64,000 bases of DNA from an uncultured Clostridia bacterium (GCA_945948535.1 CAMFBN010000006.1:1-64000); one strand, 5' to 3'; numbered from the stretch's first letter, positions 1 through 10,990 are shown. Numbers and translations are program-made. The notes: generated from the letters alone by a model not told the origin.

Positions 1-184
1 AGCCGTTCAGGTTGTCGTTGAGGCCGGAGCTTTCGGTGACGAACAGGGGTGCGGAAACGCGCTTTAAGTTCAGCGCTTTGGAAAACTCCTCCTGGAAGGT
101 ATCCTTGATGTAGGCAATGGCGCGCTGGGTGTCGTAGGCATCCAATTTGAGGCGGTAGCCCTGGGGAATCACGATTTTATTCAT
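1..184 (-). CDS. asnA: Aspartate--ammonia ligase, N-terminal part (runs off window)
   Basis: Reverse-strand translation [61 protein letters not shown] matches the AsnA N-terminus. Confidence 0.85.
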   Translation of the reverse strand, partial: MNKIVIPQGYRLKLDAYDTQRAIAYIKDTFQEEFSKALNLKRVSAPLFVTESSGLNDNLNG

Positions 185-382
185 AGCTGCTTCAACCTTT
201 CCGTGAAATATGCTTTCTATTGTATTCGATTTCGGCATAAAATCAAGGGCGGTGTGAAAATTTTTCTGCCAATGGTGAATACCTGCTCCGATTTTGCCGG
301 TATACTTGAAAATGCCGAAGGAATCCTGTATAATACAGCGGTAAAGGTGTATAAGAGTGAATATCCATTTTGTGAGGTAATT

Positions 383-1513
383 ATGTTTGAACTGAAGAAA
401 ACGGAAGGGAAAGCCAGGCGGGGCGTGTTTACCTGCGCCCACGGCACCGTCCAGACCCCGGTATTTATGAATGTGGGTACGCAGGGGGCCATCAAGGGTG
501 CGCTGAGCGCGGAGGATTTGAAAAACATCGGTTGTCAGGTGGAACTGTCCAATACCTACCACCTGCACCTGCGGCCTACGGACAAGGTCGTCCGGGAAAT
601 GGGAGGGCTGCATAAATTCATGACCTGGGACGGCCCCATTCTGACGGATTCCGGCGGTTTTCAGGTGTTCAGCCTTTCTTCCCTGCGAAAGATCAAGGAA
701 GAGGGGGTCTATTTTGCCTCCCACATCGATGGACACAAGATTTTCATGGGGCCGGAGGAGAGTATGCAGATTCAGTCCAATCTGGGCAGCGATATCTGCA
801 TGGCCTTTGACGAGTGCATTGAGAATCCCTCTCCCCGGGACTATGTACAGCAGAGCGTGGACAGAACCTACCGCTGGCTGGTACGCTGCAAGGCAGAGAA
901 TGCTCGGCTGAACAGCCTGCCGGACACGGTGAATCCGCAGCAGATGCTGTGGGGCATCAATCAGGGCGGTACCTACGCAGATATCCGGATGGAGCACATG
1001 AAGCGTATCGCCGATTTGGATTTGCCCGGCTATGCCATTGGCGGCCTTGCGGTTGGGGAGACAGCTCAGGAGATGTACGACATCATCGAGGCAGTGGAAC
1101 CCTATATGCCCGCCGACAAGACCCGCTACCTTATGGGTGTGGGTACACCAACTAATATCATTGAGGCCGTTGCCCGTGGCGTGGACTTCTTCGACTGTGT
1201 CATGCCCGCCCGCAATGCCCGGCACGCCCGTCTGAATACGTGGGAAGGGGCCATCAATCTGAAGAATGCCAAGTATATGACAGATGAGCGGCCCATCGAT
1301 CCCCAGTGTGACTGCCCAGTGTGCCGTCGGTTCAGCCGTGCCTATATCCGCCATCTCTTTATCGCGGAGGAGATGCTTGCCATGCGCCTTGCGGTGATGC
1401 ACAACCTGTATTTTTACAATAAGCTTATGGAGCGGATTCGTCAGGCACTGGACGAGGGGACCTTCGCACAGTTCCGGGCGGAGTATTCCGAGAAATTGGC
1501 GAGAAGAATCTAA
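383..1513 (+). CDS. tgt: Queuine tRNA-ribosyltransferase
   Basis: [22 protein letters not shown]...[21 protein letters not shown]...GGLAVGE; start moved to the ATG at 383 from the 203 ORF start. Confidence 0.95.
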   Translation: MFELKKTEGKARRGVFTCAHGTVQTPVFMNVGTQGAIKGALSAEDLKNIGCQVELSNTYHLHLRPTDKVVREMGGLHKFMTWDGPILTDSGGFQVFSLSSLRKIKEEGVYFASHIDGHKIFMGPEESMQIQSNLGSDICMAFDECIENPSPRDYVQQSVDRTYRWLVRCKAENARLNSLPDTVNPQQMLWGINQGGTYADIRMEHMKRIADLDLPGYAIGGLAVGETAQEMYDIIEAVEPYMPADKTRYLMGVGTPTNIIEAVARGVDFFDCVMPARNARHARLNTWEGAINLKNAKYMTDERPIDPQCDCPVCRRFSRAYIRHLFIAEEMLAMRLAVMHNLYFYNKLMERIRQALDEGTFAQFRAEYSEKLARRI

Positions 1514-1582
1514 AGTTGCCCTTGCTTTTTACGGGAACGATGCTATAATAGTGTCTATATTAAAAACGAAGGAGTTTTTTTA

Positions 1583-1960
1583 ATGAATTTTCTGACTTCA
1601 ACCAGTGCAGGCGCCGGCATGGGCAGCACCCTGATTATGATGGTGCTGATGATCGCCATCTTCTACTTCATGCTGATTCGTCCTGAGAACAAGCGCAAGA
1701 AGGAAGCGGAGCAGATGCGTTCCGCTGTCAAGAAGGGCGATAAGATCACCACCATCGGCGGCATCACCGGTACGGTTGTGGATGTTAAGGAGTCCCGGAT
1801 TGTTCTGGAGACCGGTGCGGACCAGGTTCGCATTGAGTTCGAGAAGTGGGCAATTTCCTCCAACGAAACCGCCGCTGAGCATGCGAAAGAGGAAGCAAAG
1901 AAGGCTCAGGAAGCCAAGGCCAAGGCCAAGGCTGCCAAGAAGGCGGAAAAGAATCAGTAA
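1583..1960 (+). CDS. yajC: Preprotein translocase subunit YajC
   Basis: Single TM followed by RPENKRKKEAEQMRSAVKKGDKITTIGGITGTVVDV; downstream of tgt. Confidence 0.93.
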   Translation: MNFLTSTSAGAGMGSTLIMMVLMIAIFYFMLIRPENKRKKEAEQMRSAVKKGDKITTIGGITGTVVDVKESRIVLETGADQVRIEFEKWAISSNETAAEHAKEEAKKAQEAKAKAKAAKKAEKNQ

Positions 1961-1970
1961 TTGACACAGA

Positions 1971-2006
1971 AAACAGGCTCCGAATTTGTTCGGGGCCTGT
2001 TTTTTA
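1971..2006 (+). terminator. Rho-independent terminator after yajC
   Basis: aaacaggctccgaatttgttcggggcctgtttttta hairpin plus T-run. Confidence 0.75.
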
Positions 2007-2027
2007 TCATGCGTTGTACGGGCAATA

Positions 2028-2063
2028 CTAATTCTTGATTGAAGCATTTAATCAAGAGTTAGT
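2028..2063. repeat. Inverted repeat overlapping the stop codon of the GerMN lipoprotein gene
   Basis: ACTAATTCTTGATT-gaagcattt-AATCAAGAGTTAGT, 13/14 arm match. Confidence 0.6.
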
Positions 2064-2544
2064 ATAAATAAAATTCAAGGGGCTGATCATAAACGGAATG
2101 CCCGGTCTCCAAAACCTCTCCCTCCACGGTGATGGTAATGGCATCGGCCTGGTAGGCAGTCAGGAAGGTGTTCACCACACTGCCCATCAGCACATATTCC
2201 CCAGCGGTACCCATGGGCAGAAGGGACTGCCGCAGAGCGTCATTGAAGTCTGCTTCCAGTGTGGCTTTTCCTGTATCAGTAGACACCTCCATGACAGTGC
2301 TGACGCTGGTATCTTCAGCTAGCACACCGACATTGACCAGCTGCTGGATTATGACAGCGTCCGTTATGGCGGGAACTGCGATATCCGTTTTGACAAAGCC
2401 ATCCGCATTCTCGTTGGGTGAGAATACGGTCAGAATTTCCAGCGGCTCTGTGGTTTCCACCGCAGTGGTGGGGGTAGAAGCGGTACTGCCGCAACCGGTG
2501 AGCAGCAGGCAGCAGAGCAGAATCAACAGCAGTGTTTTTTTCAT
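2059..2544 (-). CDS. GerMN-domain lipoprotein
   Basis: Lipobox LLTGCGS; C-terminal region resembles GerMN (LEADFNDALRQSLLPMGTAGEYVLMGSVVNTFL). Confidence 0.75.
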   Translation of the reverse strand: MKKTLLLILLCCLLLTGCGSTASTPTTAVETTEPLEILTVFSPNENADGFVKTDIAVPAITDAVIIQQLVNVGVLAEDTSVSTVMEVSTDTGKATLEADFNDALRQSLLPMGTAGEYVLMGSVVNTFLTAYQADAITITVEGEVLETGHSVYDQPLEFYLY

Positions 2545-2599
2545 GACAGAAAATCTCCTTACAAGAAACCCTGACAGGTGCATATGCTTCTGGTTATAA

Positions 2600-2629
2600 T
2601 GCGGGGCTTCCGAATTGGGAAGCCCCGCT
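2600..2629 (-). terminator. Hairpin terminator of the SH3 lipoprotein gene
   Basis: gcggggcttccgaattgggaagccccgc. Confidence 0.6.
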
Positions 2630-2640
2630 GTAACAGCCTA

Positions 2641-4002
2641 TTAATCAAGCGAAACGTAATCCATGCAGATCCAGCCGGTGCTGATTTCGCCCCAGGTGGT
2701 GCCGTCCACGGTCTTCTGAGAGAGAATTGTGACCTTGGTACCGTATTTCAGAGAACCTACCACGTCATAGTTCGTACCTGCGCCGCTGCGCACACGCAGA
2801 CCGCTTTCCGTAGTGACGGTAGCCTTTTGACCATCCGAGGAATTGGAACTGCTGCTGCCGGAGGAACCGGTATCCACATAGGCCATGCTGATCCAGCCCT
2901 TGTTGGTGCAGCCCCAGGTGACGCCGTCATAGGTGAACTGCTCCAGAATGGTCACGCTGTCGCCCTCGGCGTAGGAACCCACGGAATCGTAGCCCTTACC
3001 GGGACCGCTGCGGATATTCAGACCGCCGCCCGCGGTGACGGTGCCCTTGGCGGTGTTGGAGCCGGTGGTACCGTCCTGATAGACGTAGTTCAGGCTGATC
3101 CAGCCCTTGCTGGTACGTCCCCAATCGCCGCTCTTTTCGAGAATTTCCACCCGTGCGCCGTAGGAGTAGCTGCCGAGGCTGTCACTGTCCTTGCTGGCGC
3201 TGGCACGGATGTTCAGCTGCTTGGCGGTGACAATTCCCCGGAACTGGACGGTGGTGCTGCCGTTGCCGGTGCTGGCAGTGGTGTTATTGTTGGTGGTATT
3301 ATTGCTGGTGGTGTCAGTGGGGGTCTGGGTGGTGGTGCCGCTGGTGTTTACGTACTCCATCTTAATCCAGCCCTTATTGGTGCGGCCCCAGCCATTCTTG
3401 GTTTCCAGAATGGTCACCACATCGCCCTTGTTGTAGGAGCCCTGCACCTTGCCGTCAGGTTCGCTGCGGATGTTCAGGTTATTCACAGTGACAACGCCCT
3501 TGATGCTCGTGGTGTCATTGCTGCCGGCAGTGGGTTCCGTCGCGGGATTCTCACCGGCGGGGGTATTGATGTCGCCGCCTGTGGGCATCTGGCTGGGAAT
3601 GTCCATTTCTACGTAGTCCATGACAATCCAGCCCGCCTCGGGGGATATGATGTAGGCCCAGTTGATGCCGGTGACTTCCTCCCGGCGGCTGATTTCCACT
3701 TTATCGCCGGCGTCCAGCGTACCGACCACGGTAGCTTCCGTGCTGGGCGAGCTGCGAATGTTTATCTGGCTGGTGACAGTCGCGGTATTCTCGTTGACAG
3801 GCTCCGTTGCTTCAGTGGTGGGCGCCTCGGTTTCAGTAGGAGCGGAGGTATCCGACAGGCTGATGCCGGGGTTTTGAGGGGTTGTATCCGCAGGCTCCTG
3901 TGTATCTTTCTTCATACAGCCGGTAAACAGCGTTGCGGTGAGAGCCGTTGCGAGAATCAGGCTCAATGGCTTCCTGAGGTTGTACTGATCGGAGAAATTC
4001 AT
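2641..4002 (-). CDS. Lipoprotein with five bacterial SH3 (SH3b) repeats
   Basis: Lipobox LFTGCMKK; five repeats of the form ...LNIRSxP...GSY..GD.VTILE...WG.T.KGWI.M.YV. Confidence 0.85.
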   Translation of the reverse strand: MNFSDQYNLRKPLSLILATALTATLFTGCMKKDTQEPADTTPQNPGISLSDTSAPTETEAPTTEATEPVNENTATVTSQINIRSSPSTEATVVGTLDAGDKVEISRREEVTGINWAYIISPEAGWIVMDYVEMDIPSQMPTGGDINTPAGENPATEPTAGSNDTTSIKGVVTVNNLNIRSEPDGKVQGSYNKGDVVTILETKNGWGRTNKGWIKMEYVNTSGTTTQTPTDTTSNNTTNNNTTASTGNGSTTVQFRGIVTAKQLNIRASASKDSDSLGSYSYGARVEILEKSGDWGRTSKGWISLNYVYQDGTTGSNTAKGTVTAGGGLNIRSGPGKGYDSVGSYAEGDSVTILEQFTYDGVTWGCTNKGWISMAYVDTGSSGSSSSNSSDGQKATVTTESGLRVRSGAGTNYDVVGSLKYGTKVTILSQKTVDGTTWGEISTGWICMDYVSLD

Positions 4003-4154
4003 GGGGTTGCCTCACTTTCGTCTCATTTCTCGAAACTATTATAGCGAACAAGGTAGGCTCTTGTCAATAGCGTAAGAATATCTTAAATATTTTCCAAGGA
4101 AGATTATGGAATAGCGACAGCCAATACTTGACAATAATATGGTATCGGTGGTAC

Positions 4155-4361
4155 AATAACGCAGAATTAAATACCGCTGTGAACGGAAAGAGTACCGTTT
4201 TCTGCCCTTCAGAGAGTCCGGGTCATCGGCTGTAAGCCTGGATACGTGCGGGAAACGGGAAGGTGCGTCCGGGAGCGGAATGCGATCAAAAGTGAGAAAT
4301 AAGAGTGGAACCGCGGCCCAGACCGCCTCTTGTACATAGGTACAGGGGGCGTTTTTTATTT
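4155..4361 (+). promoter_or_regulatory. T-box leader (tRNA-Cys responsive) upstream of cysS
   Basis: T-box core AGTGGAACCGCGG at 4304-4316 followed by a terminator hairpin (gaccgcctcttgtacataggtacagggggcgtttttt); candidate specifier TGC at 4281-4283. Confidence 0.88.
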
Positions 4362-4406
4362 GATCATTCTCATTTTTCATGCACGATTATATTAGGAGGA
4401 AGCACT

Positions 4407-5822
4407 ATGTATCTATACAATTCTCTGACCCACAAGAAGGAACTGTTCGTTCCCAACCACCCCGATATTGTAAAAATGTACACTTGCGGCCCGACGGTGT
4501 ATCACTTCGCCCACATCGGCAATCTGCGTACCTACATCATGGAGGACGTGCTGGAAAAGGCACTGCGCTACAATGGCTACAACGTCAAACGGGTCATGAA
4601 CATCACCGACGTGGGCCATCTGGCCTCCGATGCGGACACCGGCGAGGACAAGATGCTCAAGGGCGCCCGCCGGGAGCACAAAACCGTCATGGAAATTGCC
4701 CAATACTACACCGACGCCTTCTTCTCCGACTGCGACAAGCTGAACATCAAGCGCCCGGATGTGGTGGAGCCTGCAACGAACTGCATCGACGAGTATATCC
4801 ATATGGTGCAGACTCTGCTGGATAAGGGCAGGGCCTACCTTGCTGGCGGCAACGTGTACTTCGACACCTCCACGCTGGAGAAATACTATGTCTTCAACGA
4901 TCATGACGAGGAAGATCTGGCTGTCGGCGTTCGGGAAGGCGTGGAAGAGGATGTAAACAAGCGGAACAAAAATGACTTTGTCCTTTGGTTTACCAAGTCC
5001 AAGTTTGAGGATCAGGCCCTCAAGTGGGATTCTCCCTGGGGTGTTGGCTATCCCGGCTGGCATATCGAGTGCTCCTGCATTTCCATGAAGCACCTGGGCG
5101 AGGATCTGGATATTCACTGCGGCGGCATCGACAATGCCTTCCCCCACCACACCAACGAAATTGCCCAGTCCGAGAGCTATCTGGGCCACAAGTGGTGCAA
5201 CTACTGGTTCCATGTCCACCACCTGAATACCGATACCGGCAAAATGTCAAAGTCCAAGGGCGAATTCCTGACGGTGTCCCTGCTGGAGCAGAAGGGCTAC
5301 GACCCCATGGCCTACCGGCTGTTCTGCCTGCAGAGCCACTACCGGCGGAATCTGGTGTTCTCCTGGGAGAACCTGGATAACGCCGTGGCGGCATACGATA
5401 AGCTGGTTGCAAAGATTGCCACACTGAAAAATGACGGCGATGTGGATCAGGAAGCCTTCGGCAAGCTGAAGGAGCGGTTCGTAAACGCTCTGAACGGCGA
5501 TCTGAATACTTCTGTTGCTGTAACGGCCCTGTATGACGTGCTGAAAGCCAAGTGCAATGACGCCACCAAGCTGGGACTGATCGCTGACTTTGACCAGGTG
5601 CTGTCTCTGAATCTACTGTCCGCGGCGGAGAAGCTGAACAAGGCGAAAGCGGAGGAGGAAGTGGCTAACGCCGATCCTGAAATCGACGCGCTGGTTGCCG
5701 CCCGTACGGAGGCCAAGAAGGCCAAAAACTTTGCCGAAGCCGACCGGATTCGGGACAATCTGAAAGCCCGGGGCATCGAAATCATCGATACCCCGCAGGG
5801 GACCAAGTGGAGAAAAGTATGA
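4407..5822 (+). CDS. cysS: Cysteinyl-tRNA synthetase
   Basis: MYLYNSLTHKKELFVPNHPDIVKMYTCGPTVYHFAHIGN...KMSKSKGEF; RBS aggagga. Confidence 0.97.
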   Translation: MYLYNSLTHKKELFVPNHPDIVKMYTCGPTVYHFAHIGNLRTYIMEDVLEKALRYNGYNVKRVMNITDVGHLASDADTGEDKMLKGARREHKTVMEIAQYYTDAFFSDCDKLNIKRPDVVEPATNCIDEYIHMVQTLLDKGRAYLAGGNVYFDTSTLEKYYVFNDHDEEDLAVGVREGVEEDVNKRNKNDFVLWFTKSKFEDQALKWDSPWGVGYPGWHIECSCISMKHLGEDLDIHCGGIDNAFPHHTNEIAQSESYLGHKWCNYWFHVHHLNTDTGKMSKSKGEFLTVSLLEQKGYDPMAYRLFCLQSHYRRNLVFSWENLDNAVAAYDKLVAKIATLKNDGDVDQEAFGKLKERFVNALNGDLNTSVAVTALYDVLKAKCNDATKLGLIADFDQVLSLNLLSAAEKLNKAKAEEEVANADPEIDALVAARTEAKKAKNFAEADRIRDNLKARGIEIIDTPQGTKWRKV

Positions 5823-8347
5823 AGCTGCTGATTTTAGACGGCAACAGTGTGATTAACCGGGCCTATTTCGGCGTTCGTCCCCTGACGACCCGGGACGGCT
5901 TGTACACTCACGCCATCTATGGTTTTCTGAACATTTTGGAGCGGATGGAAAAGGAGGAGCAGCCGGAAGCCATTGCTGTGGCCTTTGACCTCCACGGCCC
6001 TACCTTCCGCCATCTGAAATATGAGGGCTATAAGGCGAACCGCCACGGTATGCCGGAGGAGCTGGCCCAGCAAATGCCCATTATGAAGGATGTGCTTCGG
6101 GCCATGAACATCCCCATTTATGAGTGTCAGGGCTGGGAGGCCGATGATGTCATCGGTACGGCGGCGAAAATCTGCTCAAATCAGGGCTGGGAGTGCGTTA
6201 TCGTCACCGGCGACCGGGATTCTTTGCAGCTGATTGACGAAAATGTCCACGTCAAGCTGGTAATTTCCAAGTCGGGCCAGACCACGGCGACCCTGTATAC
6301 CGAGGAAGTGTTCCGGGAGGAATACGGTTTTGAGCCCAAGAAGCTGATTGACCTGAAAGCGCTGATGGGAGATTCCTCCGACAATATTCCCGGCGTCGGC
6401 GGCGTCGGACCCAAGACAGCCAAGGAGCTGCTGGCGAAATTCGGCAGTCTGGATGGAGTGTATGCCCATCTGGACGATCCTTCCATCCGACCAAAGCTGC
6501 GAGAAAAGCTGGAAAAGGACAGGGAACAGGCCTATCTTTCCTATGATCTGGCCACCATCCGCCCGGAAGCACCTGTGGAATTTGCCCCGCGGGATGCCAT
6601 TGTCCAGCCCTATAACCGCCCGGAGTTATATAAACTGTTCCAGAAACTGGAATTTGTGCGCCTGATTGACAAATACGGCCTTCGCGGGGCGGCGGAGGAA
6701 GCGCCGAAGCAGGAGACTGCTGTCAAGGCCCTGCCCAGGGTGGATACCCTGCCCGCAGACGTATCGGAGTGCGCCCTGTACCTGGCTGAGGACGGGAGTC
6801 TGGGCATCGCGTGGGAGGGCGGCGTGTGTGCCTATACTCCCATGGAGCTGACAATGCAGGGACTTGCCCTTGCGGATAAGAAGCTGATTCTGCACGACAG
6901 TAAATCTACCTTCCACCGGCTGGATGGACTGGGAATCGGCGGCGGAACCTGCGTTTTTGATACAGCTCTTGCCGCCTATGACCTGAATCCTTCCCAGTCT
7001 GACTATCCCGTCTCCAAACTGGCGACAAATTTCCTCGGAACCTCCGTGGAGGATGGAGATGCCACCGCCTGTGCCGAGGCTCTGTGGCAGCTGCGCCCCA
7101 TCCTGGCAGCGGAACTGGAAAAGAGCGGCATGACGGCCCTGTACCGGGATATGGAGCTGCCGCTGTGCGAGGTGCTTTACCGCATGGAAAACCGGGGCAT
7201 TCGTATTGACCGTAACCAGCTGGAACAGTTCGGTCAGATGCTGTCCCAGCGCATTGCTGCCTGTGAAGAATTGATTTTCTCCTATTCAGGGGGAACCTTT
7301 AATATCAATTCCCCAAAACAATTGGGGGAAGTCCTCTTTGAGAAACTGGGCCTGCCGCCTTCCAAGAAGACCCAGAAGGGCTACTCTACAAATGCCGAGG
7401 TACTGGAAAAGCTGAAGGACAAGCACCCCATCATCCCCGCCATCATGGATTACCGGATGCTGACCAAGCTGAAATCCACCTACGCCGACGGCCTGCTGAA
7501 GGAAATCGGCGAAGACGGGCGGGTGCACACCACCTTCCAGAATTTGGTGACTGCCACCGGGCGGCTGTCCTCCACGGAGCCAAACCTGCAAAATATCCCG
7601 GTTCGAACGGATTTGGGTGCGGAAATCCGAAAAATGTTCGTGCCGGAGCCGGGCTGTGTTCTGGTGGACGCGGACTACAGCCAGATCGAACTGCGGGTGC
7701 TGGCCCATATTGCCGATGATAAGGCAATGCAGAAGGCTTTCTGCGACCGGGTGGACATTCACACGGCCACAGCTTCGCAGGTCTTTGGCGTTCCCGTGGA
7801 GAAAGTGACGCCCCTGCAGCGCCGCCATGCCAAGGCGGTGAACTTCGGCATTGTCTACGGCATCAGCGAGTTTTCCCTTGCTGAGGATATCGGCGTATCC
7901 CGCTATGAGGCCCGGGAATATATCGACAATTATCTTGCGAACTATTCCGGTGTCCGCGCTTATATGAAACAGGTGGTGGCGGATGCCCGTGAGACCGGAC
8001 ACACCCAGACCCTCTACGGCCGCCGCCGGTATGTACCGGAGCTGAAAAGCAGCAACTTCAACGTCCGCAGCGGCGCGGAGCGCATCACGCTGAACACCCC
8101 CATTCAGGGCACGGCGGCGGATATCATCAAGCTGGCCATGATCCAGGTGGAGAACGCGCTGAAAGAGAACTACCCGCAAGCCAAGCTGCTGCTTCAGGTA
8201 CACGATGAACTGATTGTGGAATGTCCGGAGGAACAGGCCGAAGCGGTTGCCGCGCTGGTCAGCCGGGAGATGGAAGGGGTTGCCCAACTGAAAGTACCAC
8301 TGACGGCGGAGGCCCACTTCGGAAAGAGCTGGTATGATGCAAAATGA
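5819..8347 (+). CDS. polA: DNA polymerase I
   Basis: 5'-3' exonuclease domain plus polymerase motifs (DYSQIELRVLAHIADD, QVHDELIVE); ATGA overlap with cysS. Confidence 0.96.
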   Translation: MKLLILDGNSVINRAYFGVRPLTTRDGLYTHAIYGFLNILERMEKEEQPEAIAVAFDLHGPTFRHLKYEGYKANRHGMPEELAQQMPIMKDVLRAMNIPIYECQGWEADDVIGTAAKICSNQGWECVIVTGDRDSLQLIDENVHVKLVISKSGQTTATLYTEEVFREEYGFEPKKLIDLKALMGDSSDNIPGVGGVGPKTAKELLAKFGSLDGVYAHLDDPSIRPKLREKLEKDREQAYLSYDLATIRPEAPVEFAPRDAIVQPYNRPELYKLFQKLEFVRLIDKYGLRGAAEEAPKQETAVKALPRVDTLPADVSECALYLAEDGSLGIAWEGGVCAYTPMELTMQGLALADKKLILHDSKSTFHRLDGLGIGGGTCVFDTALAAYDLNPSQSDYPVSKLATNFLGTSVEDGDATACAEALWQLRPILAAELEKSGMTALYRDMELPLCEVLYRMENRGIRIDRNQLEQFGQMLSQRIAACEELIFSYSGGTFNINSPKQLGEVLFEKLGLPPSKKTQKGYSTNAEVLEKLKDKHPIIPAIMDYRMLTKLKSTYADGLLKEIGEDGRVHTTFQNLVTATGRLSSTEPNLQNIPVRTDLGAEIRKMFVPEPGCVLVDADYSQIELRVLAHIADDKAMQKAFCDRVDIHTATASQVFGVPVEKVTPLQRRHAKAVNFGIVYGISEFSLAEDIGVSRYEAREYIDNYLANYSGVRAYMKQVVADARETGHTQTLYGRRRYVPELKSSNFNVRSGAERITLNTPIQGTAADIIKLAMIQVENALKENYPQAKLLLQVHDELIVECPEEQAEAVAALVSREMEGVAQLKVPLTAEAHFGKSWYDAK

Positions 8348-8784
8348 AGATCATACCCATGAACGAAGGCCATGTAGCCCAGGTCGCTGTGCTGGAAAAG
8401 CTGTGCTTTTCCGACCCGTGGAGTGAGAACAGCGTAGCTTCTGAACTGGAAAACCCCTTGTCCCTGTGGCTCATCGCCGAGGAGGATGGAGCCGTCTGCG
8501 GCTATGTCGGCTCCCAGACGGTGCTGGACGAGACGGATATGATGAACATTGCCGTGCGCCCGGACTGCCGCCGGAATGGCATTGCCGCCGCCCTGATTAC
8601 AGAGCTGGTCAGCCGGCTGAAGGCGCAGGGAAGCCGCATTCTGCGGTTGGAAGTCCGGGAGTCCAACTTCTCCGCCATAGCGCTGTATGAAGCATTGGGC
8701 TTCACACAACTGGGCCTTCGGAAAAACTATTACAGAAATCCCAAAGAGAACGCCCTGATTCTGGGAAAGGAGTGGGAAATTTGA
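8344..8784 (+). CDS. rimI: Ribosomal protein alanine N-acetyltransferase
   Basis: GNAT fold, LEVRESNFSAIALYEALGF; located between polA and tsaD. Confidence 0.9.
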   Translation: MKIIPMNEGHVAQVAVLEKLCFSDPWSENSVASELENPLSLWLIAEEDGAVCGYVGSQTVLDETDMMNIAVRPDCRRNGIAAALITELVSRLKAQGSRILRLEVRESNFSAIALYEALGFTQLGLRKNYYRNPKENALILGKEWEI

Positions 8785-9797
8785 ACATTCTTGCGGTAGA
8801 ATCCTCCTGCGATGAAACCGCCGTCGCCATCGTCAGGGATGGGCGGCAGGTGCTGACGGACTGCATCGCCTCCCAAGTGGACCTGCACCGGATTTACGGC
8901 GGCGTAGTGCCGGAGATCGCCTCCCGGAAGCACATTGAAGCGATTTACGGTCTGGCTGAGCAAGCGCTGCGCGAAACCGGCCTGACCCGGCGGGACATTG
9001 ACGCAGTTGCCGTGACCTATGCCCCGGGTCTCATCGGCGCGGTGCTGGTGGGTGTGAACTTTGCCAAGGCGGCGGCGCTGGCCATGGGCAAGCCCCTGAT
9101 TCCGGTGCACCACATCCGGGGCCATATCGCCGCCAATTATCTTGCCTACCCGGAATTGGAACCGCCTTTTCTGTGTCTGGTGGTGTCCGGCGGACACACC
9201 ATGTTTGTGGAGGTCAAGGACTATACGGATATGCGGATCCTCGGTACCACGCTGGACGATGCGGCAGGGGAGAGCTTTGACAAGGTGGCGCGGGTGCTGG
9301 GAATGCCCTATCCCGGCGGAGCGGCTCTTGACAAGGCGGCAAAGCTGGGCGATGAAACAAAATACGCGCTTCCTCGCAGTAAACCCGGCGAAAATCCCTA
9401 CAACATGAGCTTTTCCGGCCTGAAAACCGCCGCCCTGAACCTGATTCACCATGCGGAGCAGGTGGGAGAGGAACTGGACATGCCCAGTCTGTGCGCGGCC
9501 TTTTCCGCTGCCGTGTCCGACACGCTGGTTCCCCGGGCAGTGATGGCTATGAGGGAAACCGGCTACCGGAAAATCGCGGTTGCCGGCGGTGTGGCGGCCA
9601 ATTCCCGCATTCGCGCTGACCTGTTGGCGGCGGCGAAAGAATTGGGTGCGGAGGTCTATATGCCCCCCTTAAGTCTTTGCGGCGACAACGGCGCCATGAT
9701 CGGGGCACAGGCATATTATGAATACCGTGCCGGGAACACGGCGGATATGCGCCTGAACGCCTACGCGACCAAATCCATACTGGGGGAAGCACTGTAA
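8772..9797 (+). CDS. tsaD: tRNA threonylcarbamoyladenosine biosynthesis protein TsaD
   Basis: LAVESSCDETAVAIV...HIRGHIAANYL...VSGGHT; likely TTG start near 8781. Confidence 0.95.
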   Translation: MGNLNILAVESSCDETAVAIVRDGRQVLTDCIASQVDLHRIYGGVVPEIASRKHIEAIYGLAEQALRETGLTRRDIDAVAVTYAPGLIGAVLVGVNFAKAAALAMGKPLIPVHHIRGHIAANYLAYPELEPPFLCLVVSGGHTMFVEVKDYTDMRILGTTLDDAAGESFDKVARVLGMPYPGGAALDKAAKLGDETKYALPRSKPGENPYNMSFSGLKTAALNLIHHAEQVGEELDMPSLCAAFSAAVSDTLVPRAVMAMRETGYRKIAVAGGVAANSRIRADLLAAAKELGAEVYMPPLSLCGDNGAMIGAQAYYEYRAGNTADMRLNAYATKSILGEAL

Positions 9798-9940
9798 ACT
9801 GGTGTGGATAAATATAAGCGCGTTGGCATGGTGATTATAGCGTAATTGTTAAAAGCCTGTTACTAAAGCACGGATATTATCAACATTTGAACTGTACTTT
9901 TGTGGATAGGTCTGTGGAAACTGTGCATAACATAACGCAA

Positions 9941-9968
9941 AAGAGAGGGCAATTCGCCCTCTCTTTTC
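9941..9968. terminator. Bidirectional terminator
   Basis: AAAGAGAGGGCAATTCGCCCTCTCTTTT between convergent genes. Confidence 0.75.
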
Positions 9969-9970
9969 AG

Positions 9971-10930
9971 TTACCTATTCACAACGTTCTGCGGCTTCCC
10001 CTCGAGGAATGCCCGGATGTTCTCCACCACAGTATCCAGCAACCGCTGACGGCTCTCCACCGGAGCCCAGGCCATGTGGGGCGTGATGATGCAGTTCTTG
10101 CAGGAAAGCAGGGGACAGTCTGCGTCCATAGGCTCGTGGCACACCACATCAACGGCGGCAGAGCGGAGCTTGCCGGAATTCAGAGCGTCGGCAAGGGCCT
10201 GTTCGTCTACCAGAGGCCCGCGGGAGGTGTTGATGAGCATGGCCCCGTCCTTCATTTTGGCAATGGATTCCGCGTTGATAATTTTCTCCGTCTCCGGGAA
10301 CAGGGGGCAGTGCAGGGACACAATGTCGGACTGGGTCAGCAGCGTGTCCAAGTCCACATATTCACCAATCTGGCGGCCCTCCTCGCTCTGGGAACGGTTG
10401 TAGGCGATGACCTTCATACCGAAAGCCTTTGCCAGCCTGCCCACGGCTTTCCCAATGCTGCCGAAGCCGATAATGCCCAGTGTTTTGCCCACCAGTTCCG
10501 TCTGCGGTGTCAGCCAGTAGGTAAAGCAATTTGCGTTAACCCAGCCCCCGGTGTGAACATCGTGGTTGTGGAGTCCCACCCGGTGGCAAAGCTCCAGAAT
10601 CAGGGCCATGGTGAACTGGGCCACGGCTGCCGTGCCATAGGTGGGAACATTGGTTACGGGGATACCGCGCTTGGCACAGGCGGCGCAGTCCACGACGTTG
10701 TAGCCCGTTGCCTGCACGCAGATCAGACGGATATTGGGGCAGTGGGCCAGCAGATTTTCGGTGATGTGCACCTTGTTCACCAGAACAATCTCGCTGTCGC
10801 CGATGCGTTCGATGGCTTCTTCTTCGGAATCCGTCCGGTCATAGATGGTCAGCTCACCGAACTGGCGCAGGCAGTCGTAGGACAGGTCGCCGGGGTTCAG
10901 CGCGTGTCCGTCGAGAATCACAATTTTCAT
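9971..10930 (-). CDS. D-2-hydroxyacid dehydrogenase (glycerate dehydrogenase-like)
   Basis: GKTLGIIGFGSIGKAVGRLAKAFGMKVIAYNR Rossmann motif; TSRGPLVDEQAL. Confidence 0.9.
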   Translation of the reverse strand: MKIVILDGHALNPGDLSYDCLRQFGELTIYDRTDSEEEAIERIGDSEIVLVNKVHITENLLAHCPNIRLICVQATGYNVVDCAACAKRGIPVTNVPTYGTAAVAQFTMALILELCHRVGLHNHDVHTGGWVNANCFTYWLTPQTELVGKTLGIIGFGSIGKAVGRLAKAFGMKVIAYNRSQSEEGRQIGEYVDLDTLLTQSDIVSLHCPLFPETEKIINAESIAKMKDGAMLINTSRGPLVDEQALADALNSGKLRSAAVDVVCHEPMDADCPLLSCKNCIITPHMAWAPVESRQRLLDTVVENIRAFLEGKPQNVVNR

Positions 10931-10990
10931 GGTTGACCTCCTTGAAATGGGGTGTATTTTTTGGTAGGATAAGGCAAAGGAGAGATTTGC

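Noticed and set aside
2578-4044. 488-aa plus-strand ORF
   Set aside because: Low-complexity Gly/Ala-rich shadow frame antisense to the SH3 lipoprotein.
7286-8317. 343-aa minus-strand ORF inside polA
   Set aside because: Antisense shadow; polA frame is clearly the coding one.
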